Positions 1 to 11,800 of a stretch of DNA of 64,000 nt are shown piece after piece. The notes under the pieces were generated by a model that worked only from the letters and a program-made list of their open reading frames with translations, ran no database searches and was not told the origin of the DNA. The position numbers were made by a program, and so were the translations under genes. The DNA comes from Oncomelania hupensis (Eukaryota; Mollusca; Gastropoda; Littorinimorpha; Pomatiopsidae). Position 1 is the first letter of the stretch, and every line of letters starts with the position of its first letter. The stretch covers positions 64,693,982 through 64,757,981 of the forward strand of contig CM072516.1 of the NCBI GenBank assembly GCA_036898135.1, read 5' to 3'.

Positions 1-1001
1 GTAAAGAAATTACAGAGTTAACATCTCATTAAACAACTAATGTTAAAATCTCGTAATGAAACTGCAAAATTAAATCTACTAGCAGTGCTATATTTAACAC
101 AACACTTCATTGATGCAGTTTCTCTCCATTTCCAAATCGACAGCTGCATATCAAGCATGATAATTTCAGTCTTCAACTTTGGGTAGAATGTATGTGTCAG
201 CTGGCCCCTTGCATTGACAGAACAATGACCATGTGGGGATTATTGTGGATGTGCCAAAGAGTTGGACACATTTCAACCTGATAATCTTTGACCTTTTATA
301 GTAAAACTGAGCAGCCCTATATTATTTGATAACTATAAAAGGTCCACGATGGGTGGGAGCTGCCTTTGTTAGTTTTAGCAGACGATACAGCACTGAAGAG
401 CTGGGTGTTCACTTTGACAGACAGAACTCTTTGAAAGGTTGTGCAGATTGGTGCACTAGTTTGACAATTTATGCGCCTTTTTTAAAATTGGTATAGCCAT
501 TGATGCAAGGTGCCCTCCAAAAATGAACACCACCATTTTTATCATCCTGTTTTCATGATTTGTGCAGCTGTTTCTATGTTCGCTATTCAGTTCATACTGT
601 ACAGTTAATCTCTACAGTTTATAATAGTTTTAAACTGTTCCCCTCCATTTATCAGAGCTATGTAATTCAAGCTGGCAACAATACTGTCACTGATAAATTT
701 ACAAACATGTTGAGTACACAACTGCCAACACCTACTTTCGCTGATAACATTTGAGGCATTTTTAACTCGCATGCATAGTAATGTAAGTCTATGTACCTAT
801 GTACACCCCACCCCACCCCACCCTCAATACCCCCCCCCCCCCAAAAAAAAAAAAAAGTAACCAGATATATTTGAAAATCAGTCCGAGACAAGTCTTAAAT
901 AGTTTTAAAATGGCAACAACAAAAAAATTGTTTGTCCTTCAGTCTGCCTGACGTCTGGCATCTGGACGTGCAAAACTTGCAAGTGGATTAATATCAGAAC
1001 T
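1..1001. other. no gene recognised; intronic or intergenic DNA
   Basis: AT-rich sequence with no exon-like ORF. A C-run followed by an A-run lies near 831-855. If the SZT2 start is further left this is intron; otherwise it is upstream DNA. Confidence 0.5.
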
Positions 1002-1012
1002 TATTTCACAAC

Positions 1013-1411
1013 GAAGAATACAAAGCATGGAGATGAGGTGCTACAGAAGACTTCTGGGCATTTCATATACCCATCACGTCACCAATGACCAAATCCGACA
1101 GACCATCGCACAAGCCATTGGACAACATGATGACCTGCTCACAGTGGTGAAAAAACGGAAACTCCGACGGTATGGCCACGTCACCAGATCATCAGGTCTT
1201 GCAAAGACCACCCTGCAAGGCACAGTGCAAGGAGGTAGAAAAAGAGGGAGACCGAAAAAGAGGTGGGAGGACACCATTCGAGAATGGACTGGTTTGACAC
1301 TGAGCGAAACAATCAGGGTTGCTGAGTACAGAGAAAGATGGAGTACGCTGGTTAAACAATCATCTGTGGTGCCCCTACGACCTCCGAGTTACGGGGAAGG
1401 ATAGGATAGGA
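1013..1411 (+). mobile_element. RTE-type LINE, 3' fragment (5'-truncated insertion)
   Basis: It encodes the C-terminal tail of the same LINE found intact at 9800-12656 (MEMRCYRRLLGISYTHH, then RGRPKKRWEDTIREW), open to a stop at 1402-1404 and followed by GATAG repeats. The 11-base direct repeat TATTTCACAAC at 1002-1012 and 1412-1422 is the target-site duplication, so this is a recent 5'-truncated insertion. Confidence 0.88.
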
Positions 1412-1422
1412 TATTTCACAAC

Positions 1423-2560
1423 CAAACTTGGTAAGATGTGTATACCTCATAAATGATCAATGAATGAATAACTTCACTTCAAGATCAAGGTCACATTGTC
1501 AACAAATGTTTGTCCATATTAACCAGAAAAATGTTCACAAAAATTTCACTTTTTTTCTAAGTTATTAATATTGAACTTATGATTCTTTGATGCATGATAG
1601 ATACCAGAAATATATTCTATGCACATTTGGTCAACCTCACTCCAAGGTCAAGGTCGCTGGAGCTGTCCAAAGTCAGTATAGATACTTTGAAGTGAACTTT
1701 ACCCTAAACTATGAGAGATGTAAAGTTCCAACGTGTTGTATTTAGAGATGATATTTCGATCTTATATGTTTTGATTTTGAGTTGATCTTGAAGGACAAGA
1801 TCATTTTAAGACTTGCAAGATCATAAAAAGATAGGTAATCATACAATGGAATGACTCTATTTAACCCATAGTATGGATTATTTGATCATACATGAGCATA
1901 TGGGGGTGTCGGATAGTGCAGTGGTTGGAGCACTCGCTACTGTGTCGAAAGTGAAGCACCGTCCGGTGCGGTTAGCACTTGGATGGGTGACCGCTAAGGT
2001 GTGAAGCGACAAACAACAACGCCCCCAGTTGACTCAACTGTGATTGAGTACCTACTCTCTTGAGGGTGGGGAAGGTAAAGCAGCGAGGGAGAGAGTTGGG
2101 CATCACCCTCATTACGCTGGCCCAAGATAAGTGTGATCTCCAACATCACGCTCCCCTACGGCCACAAGGCTATGGGACTACCTTTACCTTTTTTTTTTTT
2201 TTACCTACATGAGCATGATAGGTCACATAAAGGGTGAAGGGCATCCCAAGGTCAAGGTCACTGAAAGGCAAATCTCTGTTTTTTTTTGTTTTTTTTTGGC
2301 ATAATACACTTTTTTTTCTAGTTTATTTGATATTACATGAGTGTATTTGGAGCCAGAGTTCAGAATCACCTCAAAATCAAGAGCATAGAAAGATCAAAGT
2401 CAATATTACTTTGCTTTTATGCCACTGTTTAATTTTTTTAATTTCTGGGCAGATTTTTAATGTTAAATATTGCAAGTTCCATTAAGAGCATGTAAGTCAT
2501 ATGGGCTTTGCCCTTAAAGTTACAGTTTATAGAATTTTTTTTTACAGATCTAGCATGCAT
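1423..2560. repeat. dispersed repeat rich in AAGGTCA half-sites
   Basis: The stretch repeats TCAAGGTCA-type motifs (near 1482, 1650 and 2250) in otherwise AT-rich DNA. It looks like an old dispersed element split by the SINE at 1900-2205. No coding potential is visible. Confidence 0.4.
1900..2205 (+). mobile_element. 5S rRNA-like SINE (SINE3 type), full length
   Basis: Near 1967-2003 the element matches the 5S rRNA internal promoter region, including TTAGCACTTGGATGGGTGAC. The head resembles a tRNA A box (TAGTGCAGTGGTTGGAGC). It ends in a T-rich tail. It is flanked by perfect 11-base duplications TACATGAGCAT at 1889-1899 and 2206-2216. Transcription by RNA polymerase III is inferred from the promoter resemblance. 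Confidence 0.82.
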
Positions 2561-2588
2561 GAATGAATGGACAATTTATCAAGCACAA

Positions 2589-2743
2589 GACAACTGAGCA
2601 CAATCCTGGGGAATCAATGTGGAGAAGCCTAGTGCTTGCTTGGTGTATGTGTGTAGGACATGAGGGTCTGGATCTTTAAAATCCATGAGATGGATTGCCT
2701 GCGTGCACAGACTAGACCTCAGTTTATACTCTAGTCCAAAGAA

Positions 2744-2744
<1 letters not shown>
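2589..2744 (-). mobile_element. SINE-A (GCGCTATATAAG family) fragment
   Basis: On the minus strand this matches the head and middle of the family seen at 41256-41553: the GAGTATAAA-type head, the AAGATCC...CATGTCCTA block and the AGGATTGTGCTCAGTTGT block. It is diverged and lacks the 3' end. Confidence 0.7.

Positions 2745-2812
<68 letters not shown>
2745..2812. repeat. AAT microsatellite
   Basis: About 22 AAT units directly adjoin the SINE-A head, followed by GAT-type variants. Confidence 0.95.
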
Positions 2813-2816
<4 letters not shown>

Positions 2817-3432
2817 CGATGATGATAGTTAATGATAATGATATTACTTTTTAAACAGGATGCTATATATATAATACATGCTTTTCTTCTACATCAGTCT
2901 CAAGTGCCACGATCTTTAACCAACTTACATGCTCGCATGTTTACATGCGCTTACATGCACAACAAATTGAAGCATTCATCACTCGGGTATTAAGGGTAAA
3001 AGCAAACGGAGATTGCTGTTAGTTTTAACAGATATCTGGCTGATGAGCCACATATAACAAAATAAAGTTGCGTTGTTCGATCATTTTCTTCATCCTGTAC
3101 ATATCCCTTTCCAAATTGTAGTGGTGGGGAGATTTGTTTTTGACATGGCATTCTTGAAATCCAGTGTCAAGCTGATTGAAGCTGTTAGCTGTAACATGTT
3201 CAAACTTTGGATGTAGAATTGATGTATATAATAAAGTTGCAAGCACTCATCTATAGTTTCCTATTGTACATTAATTCTGCTGAGCAAGCAGATGCATCAG
3301 TATAGATAAACATGTAGGCCAGCAAAAAAAACAAAAAAACAACAACAACAAAAGAAACTACTTTTATAAATGAATAAGCAGATAGGCCAAACACACACAG
3401 ACAAATGTATTAGTATTATATTTTTTATAGAT

Positions 3433-3612
3433 GAAACCTATGTAAGCAAAAAATGTCAATGATCACACATAAACATACACATGACATGTTTTAAGCTTAG
3501 ATCATCAGGTCTTGTAATAATGATAAATGAAACGTATGTAAGCCAAAAATGGCAATGATCACACATAAACATACACACAAAATGTTTTAAGCTTAGATCA
3601 TCAGGTCTTGTG

Positions 3613-3613
<1 letters not shown>
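3433..3613. repeat. two-copy tandem repeat, 96-bp unit
   Basis: Two neighbouring copies share AATGATCACACATAAACATA and TTTTAAGCTTAGATCATCAG with a few mismatches. The second leads into the ATA microsatellite. Confidence 0.85.

Positions 3614-3683
<70 letters not shown>
3612..3683. repeat. AAT microsatellite
   Basis: About 24 AAT units. Confidence 0.95.
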
Positions 3684-3684
<1 letters not shown>

Positions 3685-4257
3685 CCGTCTAAATGAATGC
3701 AGTTTTGTGATGACTTCATGTAAACTATGTATCATCATTCATTTATGTCACACAATAATAGAGGGCAGTGGTTATCGAGGACATGCACATATTGCTACTG
3801 GATATAGATTACTATTTAGATACATTCAAACATAACACTCGTCACAGAGCACATAGCTATGAATGGGGAACCTGCAGGCTGTCTTGAGAACTGGGAAGGT
3901 AAAACTGTGAGGTAGATTAAACTGACCCTGCTTTTACAAAACGGGCCCTGAGAAATGGGAGGTAGATAGGTTCATTCATGTGCTCTATCACTCGAGTACA
4001 GCCCAAAGTTATGGAAAAACCCTGACTTTTTTTGTTCCTACGACTATGAAGTACTTTGTTCGGCCCGTTCAAGTAGTTAAGAGATGACCTTGAAATGTAT
4101 TATTGAAGGACATAAACTCAAGCTAAAACATGTTCAGTCCTCATTGATGAACCATATCTAAAATGTTATCTGTCTGGCTTATTTGGACTACACAAATCGA
4201 TCATCCAACAGCATAATGGTTCTAGGGCACATGACATTGTTTTGAGGGTACGCTGAA

Positions 4258-4508
4258 GCAAGTACCTCATGAGGTTGTGACAGTAAAACATCGACATGAA
4301 ATTTTACACAAGTTCCAGGTCCCCAGTCCTCCCAGTTGTGGATCATTATCTAGTTATCTTCAGAACTGCACAAGGTAAAACTAGCAAGTAGCTCATGAGA
4401 TTTTGACAGTAAAACATAGACATGAAATTTTACACAAGTTCCCAGTCCCTAGTTCACCCAGCTGTGGATCATTATCTAGTTATCTTCAGAACTGCACAAG
4501 GTAAAACA
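4258..4508. repeat. two-copy tandem repeat, about 126-bp unit
   Basis: The blocks starting GCAAGTACCTCATGAG and GCAAGTAGCTCATGAG are about 90 percent alike over their length. No coding potential is seen. Confidence 0.85.
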
Positions 4509-5506
4509 GCAAGGTAGCTCTGAGAACGTGGCACTGCCCATCACAGAGCTGATACAGAGGGAAGTGAGGTCATAGCAAAGGTTTTTGGAAAACACTTAAC
4601 CTAACAATTATTTATCTAAACAGACACGATGCAATATATACCTAGTAAATGCTCTTTGATCGCACTCATGACGCGCATTCACCTTTTGTTTTCCAAGATT
4701 TATTGTCTGATAACATTGATTGTAAGAGATCCTGGTCAATATCAATAAAACGGTAAGTGCTACAAAACCCATTATGATTTTTCTCAAGTGTTACTGGATA
4801 ATTATATTACATTTCAACTTGTGAACCAGAGGACATAAAAAGATAATGAATTTAGTTTCAGTTTTTACAATAGACTTACAGAGAAAAAAAAGGGTACCTA
4901 TATGTATGCATTATGCACACAGACATAAAACACTCCTAACACATGCACTCTGAGCCACACACTCCTATGTAAAGTATGCCCACACGGAGACTCGGAACTT
5001 GCACCAGACATGCTTATGAACAATGTATAACTCTCACAATGAGGTGTGTGTGCCTAAACACGCCATCTTTTGAATAAGGTAAAGCTTTATACTAGGACAT
5101 TCACAAATCGTTTGTGATAAAACAAAGAACATGAGTGCATCGTGGAGTGTAGCAATACTCTTCCACACCAAAACCTTAACATTAATTCCTGTTTAAATTA
5201 TTTTAATGTAGTTATAGGTAAACATGCATCTACTTTGCAGTTTAATTAAGACACTTATACATTTACATTAAAACTTCCCGATACTGATACATATTAGAAG
5301 TATGTAGATATTTCTGAGCAAATAAGTACATGAACAGGCATGGGCAGTTACATTCATTAGTTGTTTTTGTTGTGTTTTTTTCAGAATAAATATGTATCTA
5401 AGTGTAAGATCTTTCCTTCTCTTTCTCTTGTCCCCTCCCCAACACTATCCCCCATCTTCCTTCATCAAAATTAATGATATCCCTGCAGCAGTAATGCTTA
5501 ACTACC
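4509..5506. other. no gene recognised
   Basis: AT-rich DNA without exon signals in a long frame. The 102-residue ORF at 5392-5700 is crossed by the inverted block described next and is not convincing. Confidence 0.5.
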
Positions 5507-5616
5507 TTGGAGGAAAGATTAGATGGAGGCCGCATCGCGCTCTTTCTGCCACTACGGCGATTGAAGCCAGTGGGCGGAGCTTATCCGCCATAATGGTTGA
5601 TTCAAAACACCGGTCT
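5507..5616. repeat. inverted repeat arm A
   Basis: This block (CTTGGAGGAAAGATTAGATG ... TGGTTGATTCAAAACA) matches the reverse complement of 8096-8187. Its minus strand has ATGGCGGATAAG near the inner end and a CCAAG|GTAGTT donor-like end. Confidence 0.8.
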
Positions 5617-5755
5617 TTTCGTATAATTGTTATTGTGACTTGCATGATAATGCTGACAAAATTGACAGTCTTTTATTGTTATAAATTGAAAGAAATATAA
5701 TTTCCTCAAACAACTAAGTTTTGGCTTGTTGAATCAATTTTAAAAAAAAACCATA

Positions 5756-5757
<2 letters not shown>

Positions 5758-5818
<61 letters not shown>
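5758..5818. repeat. AAT microsatellite
   Basis: About 20 AAT units ending exactly at the TA target of the Tigger element. Confidence 0.95.
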
Positions 5819-5819
<1 letters not shown>

Positions 5820-6578
5820 AGTGGAACCTCCGGTATCCGGCTCTCTGGTATACGACTCCCTCCGTTATGTGACCTGAAAACTTCTGACGGATTCACTTCC
5901 AATAATAAATGACCTCTGGTATGCGACAACCTCGTTTATGCGACCAGAGACCGTGTCTTAAGCCCTTTATACGACCGTCTTAGGGCAATTTAAAAGAGAT
6001 ATCAGTTAATTTGCTGTCTGTACCTTTCGTTTTTTCTCTCATGTTAGTGTACGCCTGCTGTTGTCTGCTATTTCCGGTTCGCAAATAAGGGACATTACTC
6101 GCCTACACTGGCTGTCAAAGTGGCGTCGCGCAAGAGCAACGTTTTGAGTTTGGCAGAGAGAATGAAAGTGATTGAAAGAAGTGAAAATGGGGAGAGTTGT
6201 TTGTCTATTGCAAGAAGTTTAGACGTTGGGAAGACCCAAATTCAGCTCATCATAAAGGATAAGGAATCTGTGAAACTACGATGGGAGAGTGGATAAAGTG
6301 GCTAAAAGGGAAACATCGAAACTGAGAGCTTCTGCACTGACAGACTCGGACGAACGCGTCTGGCAGTGGTTCGACTGTTTTCTATTTTTGAAGTTGTGAA
6401 TAAAAGACAAAGCTAAAAATGAAACATGTTTTACAGTTTCCTTTGTCAGAGAATACATGCTGGTGAGTGTGAAAATTATGACTACATACCCCTCCGAGCA
6501 TGACTCCCTTCCCGCCACCCCACCCCTTGTTTCCGGTATAAGAGACCGTTTTTTCTCAGATTTTGGACGGTTCCACTG
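5819..6578. mobile_element. Tigger/pogo-type DNA transposon, internally deleted
   Basis: The terminal inverted repeats begin CAGTGGAACC and end GGTTCCACTG, and TA flanks both sides as the target duplication. At 760 bp it is far shorter than a full-length element of this group (usually 2-3 kb). The broken transposase start lies inside. Confidence 0.88.
6120..6399 (+). pseudogene. Tigger/pogo transposase N-terminus (CENP-B-type HTH), broken
   Basis: The frame from 6120 reads VLSLAERMKVIERSENGES and LSIARSLDVGKTQIQLIIKD, a CENP-B/psq-type helix-turn-helix. The expected ATG is GTG. The frame stops at 6294-6296. A one-base shift continues it as RETSKLRASALTDSDERVW, which resembles the start of the second CENP-B DNA-binding helix. 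No DDE catalytic region remains. Confidence 0.85.
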
Positions 6579-6764
6579 TAATAAAGAAAAAGACAGTACA
6601 AAAGTCGTAAGTGGTTTAGGCCTATCTCGGGTATCTATCACAAGCACCAACAAAATAATGTTTGCAAACATAATGACACATAAACATTATTTCATTATTT
6701 AAAAAAGAAGAATTAAACACAGAAAACAAGATTTTAAAACCAATGTGTAGGCCTATGTGTGTGT

Positions 6765-6768
<4 letters not shown>

Positions 6769-6812
<44 letters not shown>
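6769..6812. repeat. GA microsatellite
   Basis: GA run with one AAA interruption. Confidence 0.9.
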
Positions 6813-6987
6813 AGATGTAAAGATAAATATCCTTTTTATTGAAAATTGATTATAGAAATTTATGTTATTAATGATTATAATTAATATTAAAAATTTGTAT
6901 GTATTTTTATGTATTATCTAGTATATCTACTTAAAAAAAATGTAAACATAACTGGGACAAGTATCTTGAAGCCGGCATCCCCTCGGG

Positions 6988-6990
<3 letters not shown>

Positions 6991-7029
<39 letters not shown>
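6991..7029. repeat. AAT microsatellite
   Basis: About 13 AAT units. Confidence 0.9.
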
Positions 7030-7240
7030 CAAGAGTATCAATTTTCCAAAAACATGCAATAATTAAGCATTAAGAAAAGTAACTTCTGAAAGTAGCATCA
7101 ATTTTGCTTACAATGTTTACTGCACCATATGACAAATCAAGTGTACCAATTTTTTAAGAACATGCATTAATTAAGTATCGAGAATGATAATTCAACATCT
7201 GAAAATAGCATCAATTTTGCTTACAATGTTTACTGCACCA
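7030..7240. repeat. two-copy tandem repeat, about 108-bp unit
   Basis: Both copies end ATTTTGCTTACAATGTTTAC followed by TGCACCA. AT-rich and non-coding. Confidence 0.85.
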
Positions 7241-7375
7241 GCACATTAATATCACTTAGACATAGACCCAAATTGTACAATATAAACCGAAACTTCAATG
7301 AATTAATTTAATGTGTTGCATATCAATATAGTCTTCTGCGAAAGCAACAGCATTTCTCTCTCACTCACCCTCTCT

Positions 7376-7414
<39 letters not shown>

Positions 7415-8095
7415 CAAAAGCATACTTCAACACAACTATTAATATTATTACATCATTCAGCTAAACAAACTTGTAATTACATATGATTCTTTTGTTGATT
7501 TCTCTTGTTTAAATAAACACATCTTATAGAGACAAGACATAATTGCAGTTGCTTCAATGAATTAAAAACAAAAATTATTCTACTGTATAATAATGTTATC
7601 TTCTAGATAAACTGCAACATTAACATTTCTCAATTAAAAAATTAAAGCAAAGAAAAAGAAAGAGACTTCGAATTTCTCGCGAATGTAGGTCACTGACAAA
7701 CGAATTAGGCCTACTGAACAAACAAATCAGCAATCAATGTTTAGGCAGTTATTGTTAACTTTACTTTTACAATTTTAATAAATGATTTATCATGATTTTG
7801 GCTGAAGACAGCTAGTTATTTGGTTGAGATTACTTATGACAGTGTTCCTTGGGCTTGGAGCTGACAAGACACGCTTACACAGTAACACACTTACACTACA
7901 CAGCACAGTACATCGATTCGATTAATCAACGCAAAATTACTATTATATTTACTTGTGAAAAGTTACACCTCGTTTTCTATCACGTTGAGGTCTGTTCGTA
8001 CATCCATATGCACAGCAAGCAGCCATCCTGAGTAAAATTTGAACGATTGTACAAGAGAAATATAATTAGTCTGTGTTAGAGAAAGGCATCACTGT
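7241..8095. other. no gene recognised; includes TC microsatellite 7379-7409
   Basis: AT-rich DNA with a TC run. No exon or element boundary is recognised. Confidence 0.5.
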
Positions 8096-8187
8096 TTTGA
8101 ATCAACCAACATGGCGGCGACGACAGCGTTGTGGCTTCAAGAAAATTCGGTCATGCAGCCTCCATCTAATCTTTCCTCCAAGTTAAC
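8096..8187. repeat. inverted repeat arm B
   Basis: Reverse complement of arm A with several gaps. On the + strand it starts TGTTTTGAATCAACCAACAT, contains ATGGCGGCGACG and ends ATCTAATCTTTCCTCCAAG, where the donor seen in arm A has been lost. Confidence 0.8.
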
Positions 8188-8687
8188 TACAACTAAATTT
8201 AATTTTCTTGTTACTAAGCTCTTATACTTTGTCCCATTATATGGGACAAAAAGGGAGAACATTTTTCCTTTCATCAATCAATCTTTCAATGTGCCTGTCT
8301 CTGTGTATTTCTAATTTTGTGAAGTCTCTTACCCGTTTTTGTGTGTTGTTTTTTGGGGTTTTTCTCCCCAAGTTGTTTTTGATATACTCTACACCTGCAT
8401 TGTAACTGTATTAATAATAATAGTAACGGTTCTGGATGCAGTACATGAATTTGTGTTTATTCGATCTCTGTACCGAGATAATGCGCTTTTCTTCAGAATT
8501 GTTCTGTACCAGTATACCCCATCTTGTGTTGCACATACTTGTCCAAAGAAAGTCTCAGCAGTCACTCTTCATATAAACACTGTATTGAAGATGTATTGGG
8601 GATTTTAAATATTACTTCTAATGCAATGGGCATTGCAGACTGTGAAATGCTACCAATACAGCACTCTATTTTATAACTTGTGTGCAG
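8188..8687. other. no gene recognised before SZT2-like exon 1
   Basis: Short overlapping ORFs without recognisable content. Confidence 0.45.
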
Positions 8688-8809
8688 TTCTATGATGTGG
8701 ACTATGAGTGCATCTCCAGCCTGACCACCTTCCACCATCTGTTGTACCTGTGTCACGAAGTTCTCAGTGCCAGACCCACTGACGTTGCCACTTCTGCTAC
8801 ATCCACCAG
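8688..8809 (+). CDS. SZT2: SZT2-like exon 1 of window
   Basis: The exon follows TGTGCAG and ends before GTGAGA. It is 122 nt in phase 0 and ends two bases into a codon. It encodes about 40 residues including YDVDYECISSLTTFHHLLY, which looks like a folded amphipathic segment. The split serine codon AG|C is completed by the next exon. Earlier exons are expected upstream; none is recognisable in 1-8687. Confidence 0.75.
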
Positions 8810-11800
8810 GTGAGAGACAAGACAAGGCAATAGATGTGAAGTAATGAAGGTTGGTATGGGTGGGTAGATTGGCAAAGAGGTGGTTTTTGTTGTTGTTGTT
8901 GGTGTATCAATTTGTATTCATCAGATGAACATAAATGGGACTGATGTAACATAAACAATTCACAAAATCTACCATGCGTACATCATAGATATTTTCCAAA
9001 TGAATTAATTATCTAACCAAATAAATCATCACACTATTTACACACCACAAACACTTTTAACAACATACATTCCATTGTAACCATTCGTTCATGTTAAGAA
9101 ACAAGCAAAACAAAACAAAAACACACACAATAAATTTTAAAAAATAAAATGAAACCTTTCAACTTCACCTGTGAAGAACAATACTTATAAATGCCATTTT
9201 GCGTCTTACAGAAAGCTGAAGTTGGGATTGGGACCATGGCATTTACCACCTAAACTCCCAGCTCCCTCACCTCTTCCACCTTCTCCCCCTCTCTCCCCAT
9301 GAAAAAAACATTAAAACAAAAAGAAAAGAAAAGAAGAAAAATAATAAGATTTAAAACAAAATCTAATTGAAACCAATTAAAAATAATGAAATCCACTCCC
9401 ATCCCAAAATAAATAAATAATTAATTAATATTTAATAAAACTAATAATACCTAAAATAAAATGTAAAAATTAATAAAAAATTTCAATAATTTAATTAAAT
9501 CTATGAGCATTAAGCAGCTCAGTGACCAACGAGAGTGTTCTTCTGGATATAAAATACTTGAGATAGACATAGGTAGCTTTAATTTTAATAATTCTAATGA
9601 CTAAAGGCTGAAAATGGTAAAAATTTTGTTGACAAATATTAAGTGATTTAAATTCATAATTTTACCACAATTACAAAGTGCTCGAGGATTTACAAAATGA
9701 GTATGCCAAGCATTTAGCCTTAGTCTGTGAAATAAACTGTTAATATAAACAGATTTTAAAATAGATATCACATTTTTTTTGTACTGGTGAATTATGCAAC
9801 GTGGATGGAACGTTCTAGGTATCAGCGAACTGCGCTGGAAAGGCCTAGGTGAAACAACGACTGACAAAGGCCACAAGCTCTATTTCAGCGGTAGAGATGA
9901 CAGGCACGAACACGGCGTTGGATTCTTGGTCCACAAGAACATTCTAGCCACTGTCATGGGTTGCCGCCCAGTCTCCAGTAGACTCATTACCATCCGTCTG
10001 AGAGCAACCCCTTTCAACATTACCATCATCCAGGCATATGCCCCAACATCAGACTATGAAGACAGCGAAGTGGAGGATTTTTATGAAAATATACAGGCGG
10101 TCCTTGACCAAGTGCCGAAGAAGGACATAGTCATAGTGCAAGGCGACTGGAATGCCAAGGTTGGCCAAGATGCGCACCACAACTGGGGAGACACATGCGG
10201 ACCCCACTGCAACAACGAGACAAATGACAGGGGTCTGAGGCTATTGGAGTTTGCCAGATACAACAATCTGGTACTGGCAAACACGCTTGGTCTCCACAAA
10301 AAATCCAGACGATGGACATGGCACAGCCCCGGCGGGGAACATCACAACCAGATCGACTACATCATGGTCAAGAAACGCTTCAGATCAAGCATCAACATTG
10401 GCAGGACACGCACTTTTCCAGGAGCAGACATTGGAAGTGACCACGATCTCGTGATGATGTCTTTCCGGCTCCATTTGAAGAGAGTAAATACAGCAAAGTG
10501 CACTAGGCTGAAGTTCGACCTGGACAAACTGCAAGACCCGGAGGTGGCAAAAATATTTCAGGCCACAATTGGAGGGAAATTTGCACCACTGCTTATTTTG
10601 GGGGCAGGCGAAGTAGATGTCAACACCATGACCAATACCTTCAACTCAGCTGTAACAGATGCCGCCACTGAGATCCTTGGCAAGCACCGACCAAAGAAGA
10701 AGCCGTGGATCACACCTGAACTTTTGGATCTGTGTGATAAACGAAGAGAGTTAAAAAAGAAAAAGAACACCTCACAGGGAGCTGATGTCTACCGAAAAAT
10801 CAACAATGACATCCGAAAAGGCATGCGCACAGCAAAGGAGAACTGGATAGAAGATCAATGCCAGGAAATAGAGAACAATCTGAACAAGAACAACAGCAAG
10901 AAGGCCTACCAGACTGTGAAGCGGCTGACAAGTGTTAAACAGCCCAAAGTCTCCACTATCCAAAGCAAGTCTGGCATTTGCCTTACAGAAGAACAAGAAG
11001 TCTTGGACAGATGGACAGAGTACTGCTCTGACCTTTACAACCATACACCAAATGGAGACCCATCAGTTCTAGCATGTCCCGAGAGCAGAGAAGAAGAAGA
11101 AATCCTCCCAATTCTCCGGGAAGAAGTTGAGGCAGCAGTGCAATCGCTGAAGAAAGGGAAGTCAGCGGGAGTGGACAACATACCAGCGGAACTGCTACAA
11201 GCAGGAGGAGAAGCGATGACTGATGCTCTCACCATTATCTGTAACAAGATCTGGCAGAGTGGGGAATGGCCTACACCATGGACCCAGTCGCTTGTCATCA
11301 CTCTTCCCAAAAAAGGTAACCTTCAGGAGTGTGAAAATTACCGCACCATCAGCCTCATCAGCCATCCCAGCAAGGTCCTCCTGAAAATAATACTCAACAG
11401 GTTGAAACCACAAGCTGAACAAATCATAGCTGAAGAACAAGCAGGATTCATGGCAGGGCGAAGTACCACTGAACAGATTTTCAACCTCAGAATAATCTGT
11501 GAGAAATACCTACAGCACCAACAACATCTATATCATGTGTTCATAGACTTCAAGAAGGCATTTGACCGAGTCTGGCATGCAGCTCTATGGGCAACCATGA
11601 AAGTGTACAACATCAGCCCTAAAATTATAGAAGTCATCAAAAGCCTGTATGACAAGGCTACCAGTGCAGTCCTCCATAACAGCGTCATCGGGAAACTGGT
11701 TCAGAACAACAATCGGTGTGCGTCAAGGATGCCTACTCTCTCCAACACTCTTCAACATCTTCCTAGAGCGCATCATGTCAGATGCTCTTGCAGATCACGA

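Noticed and set aside
1482..2260. AAGGTCA repeats as nuclear-receptor enhancers
   Set aside because: They are part of a dispersed repeat, and nothing links them to a promoter here.
3456..3719. ORFs with long Ile, Asn, Tyr, Leu or Val runs (also at 5714, 22254, 22320, 38824, 56194, 60958, 61694)
   Set aside because: They are translations of AAT/TTA/ACT microsatellites and have no other support.
5392..5700. 102-aa ORF
   Set aside because: It includes the inverted repeat arm, shows no splice support, and matches no family I know.
6276..6671. 131-aa minus-strand ORF
   Set aside because: It crosses the right end of the Tigger element and opposes the recognisable transposase frame.
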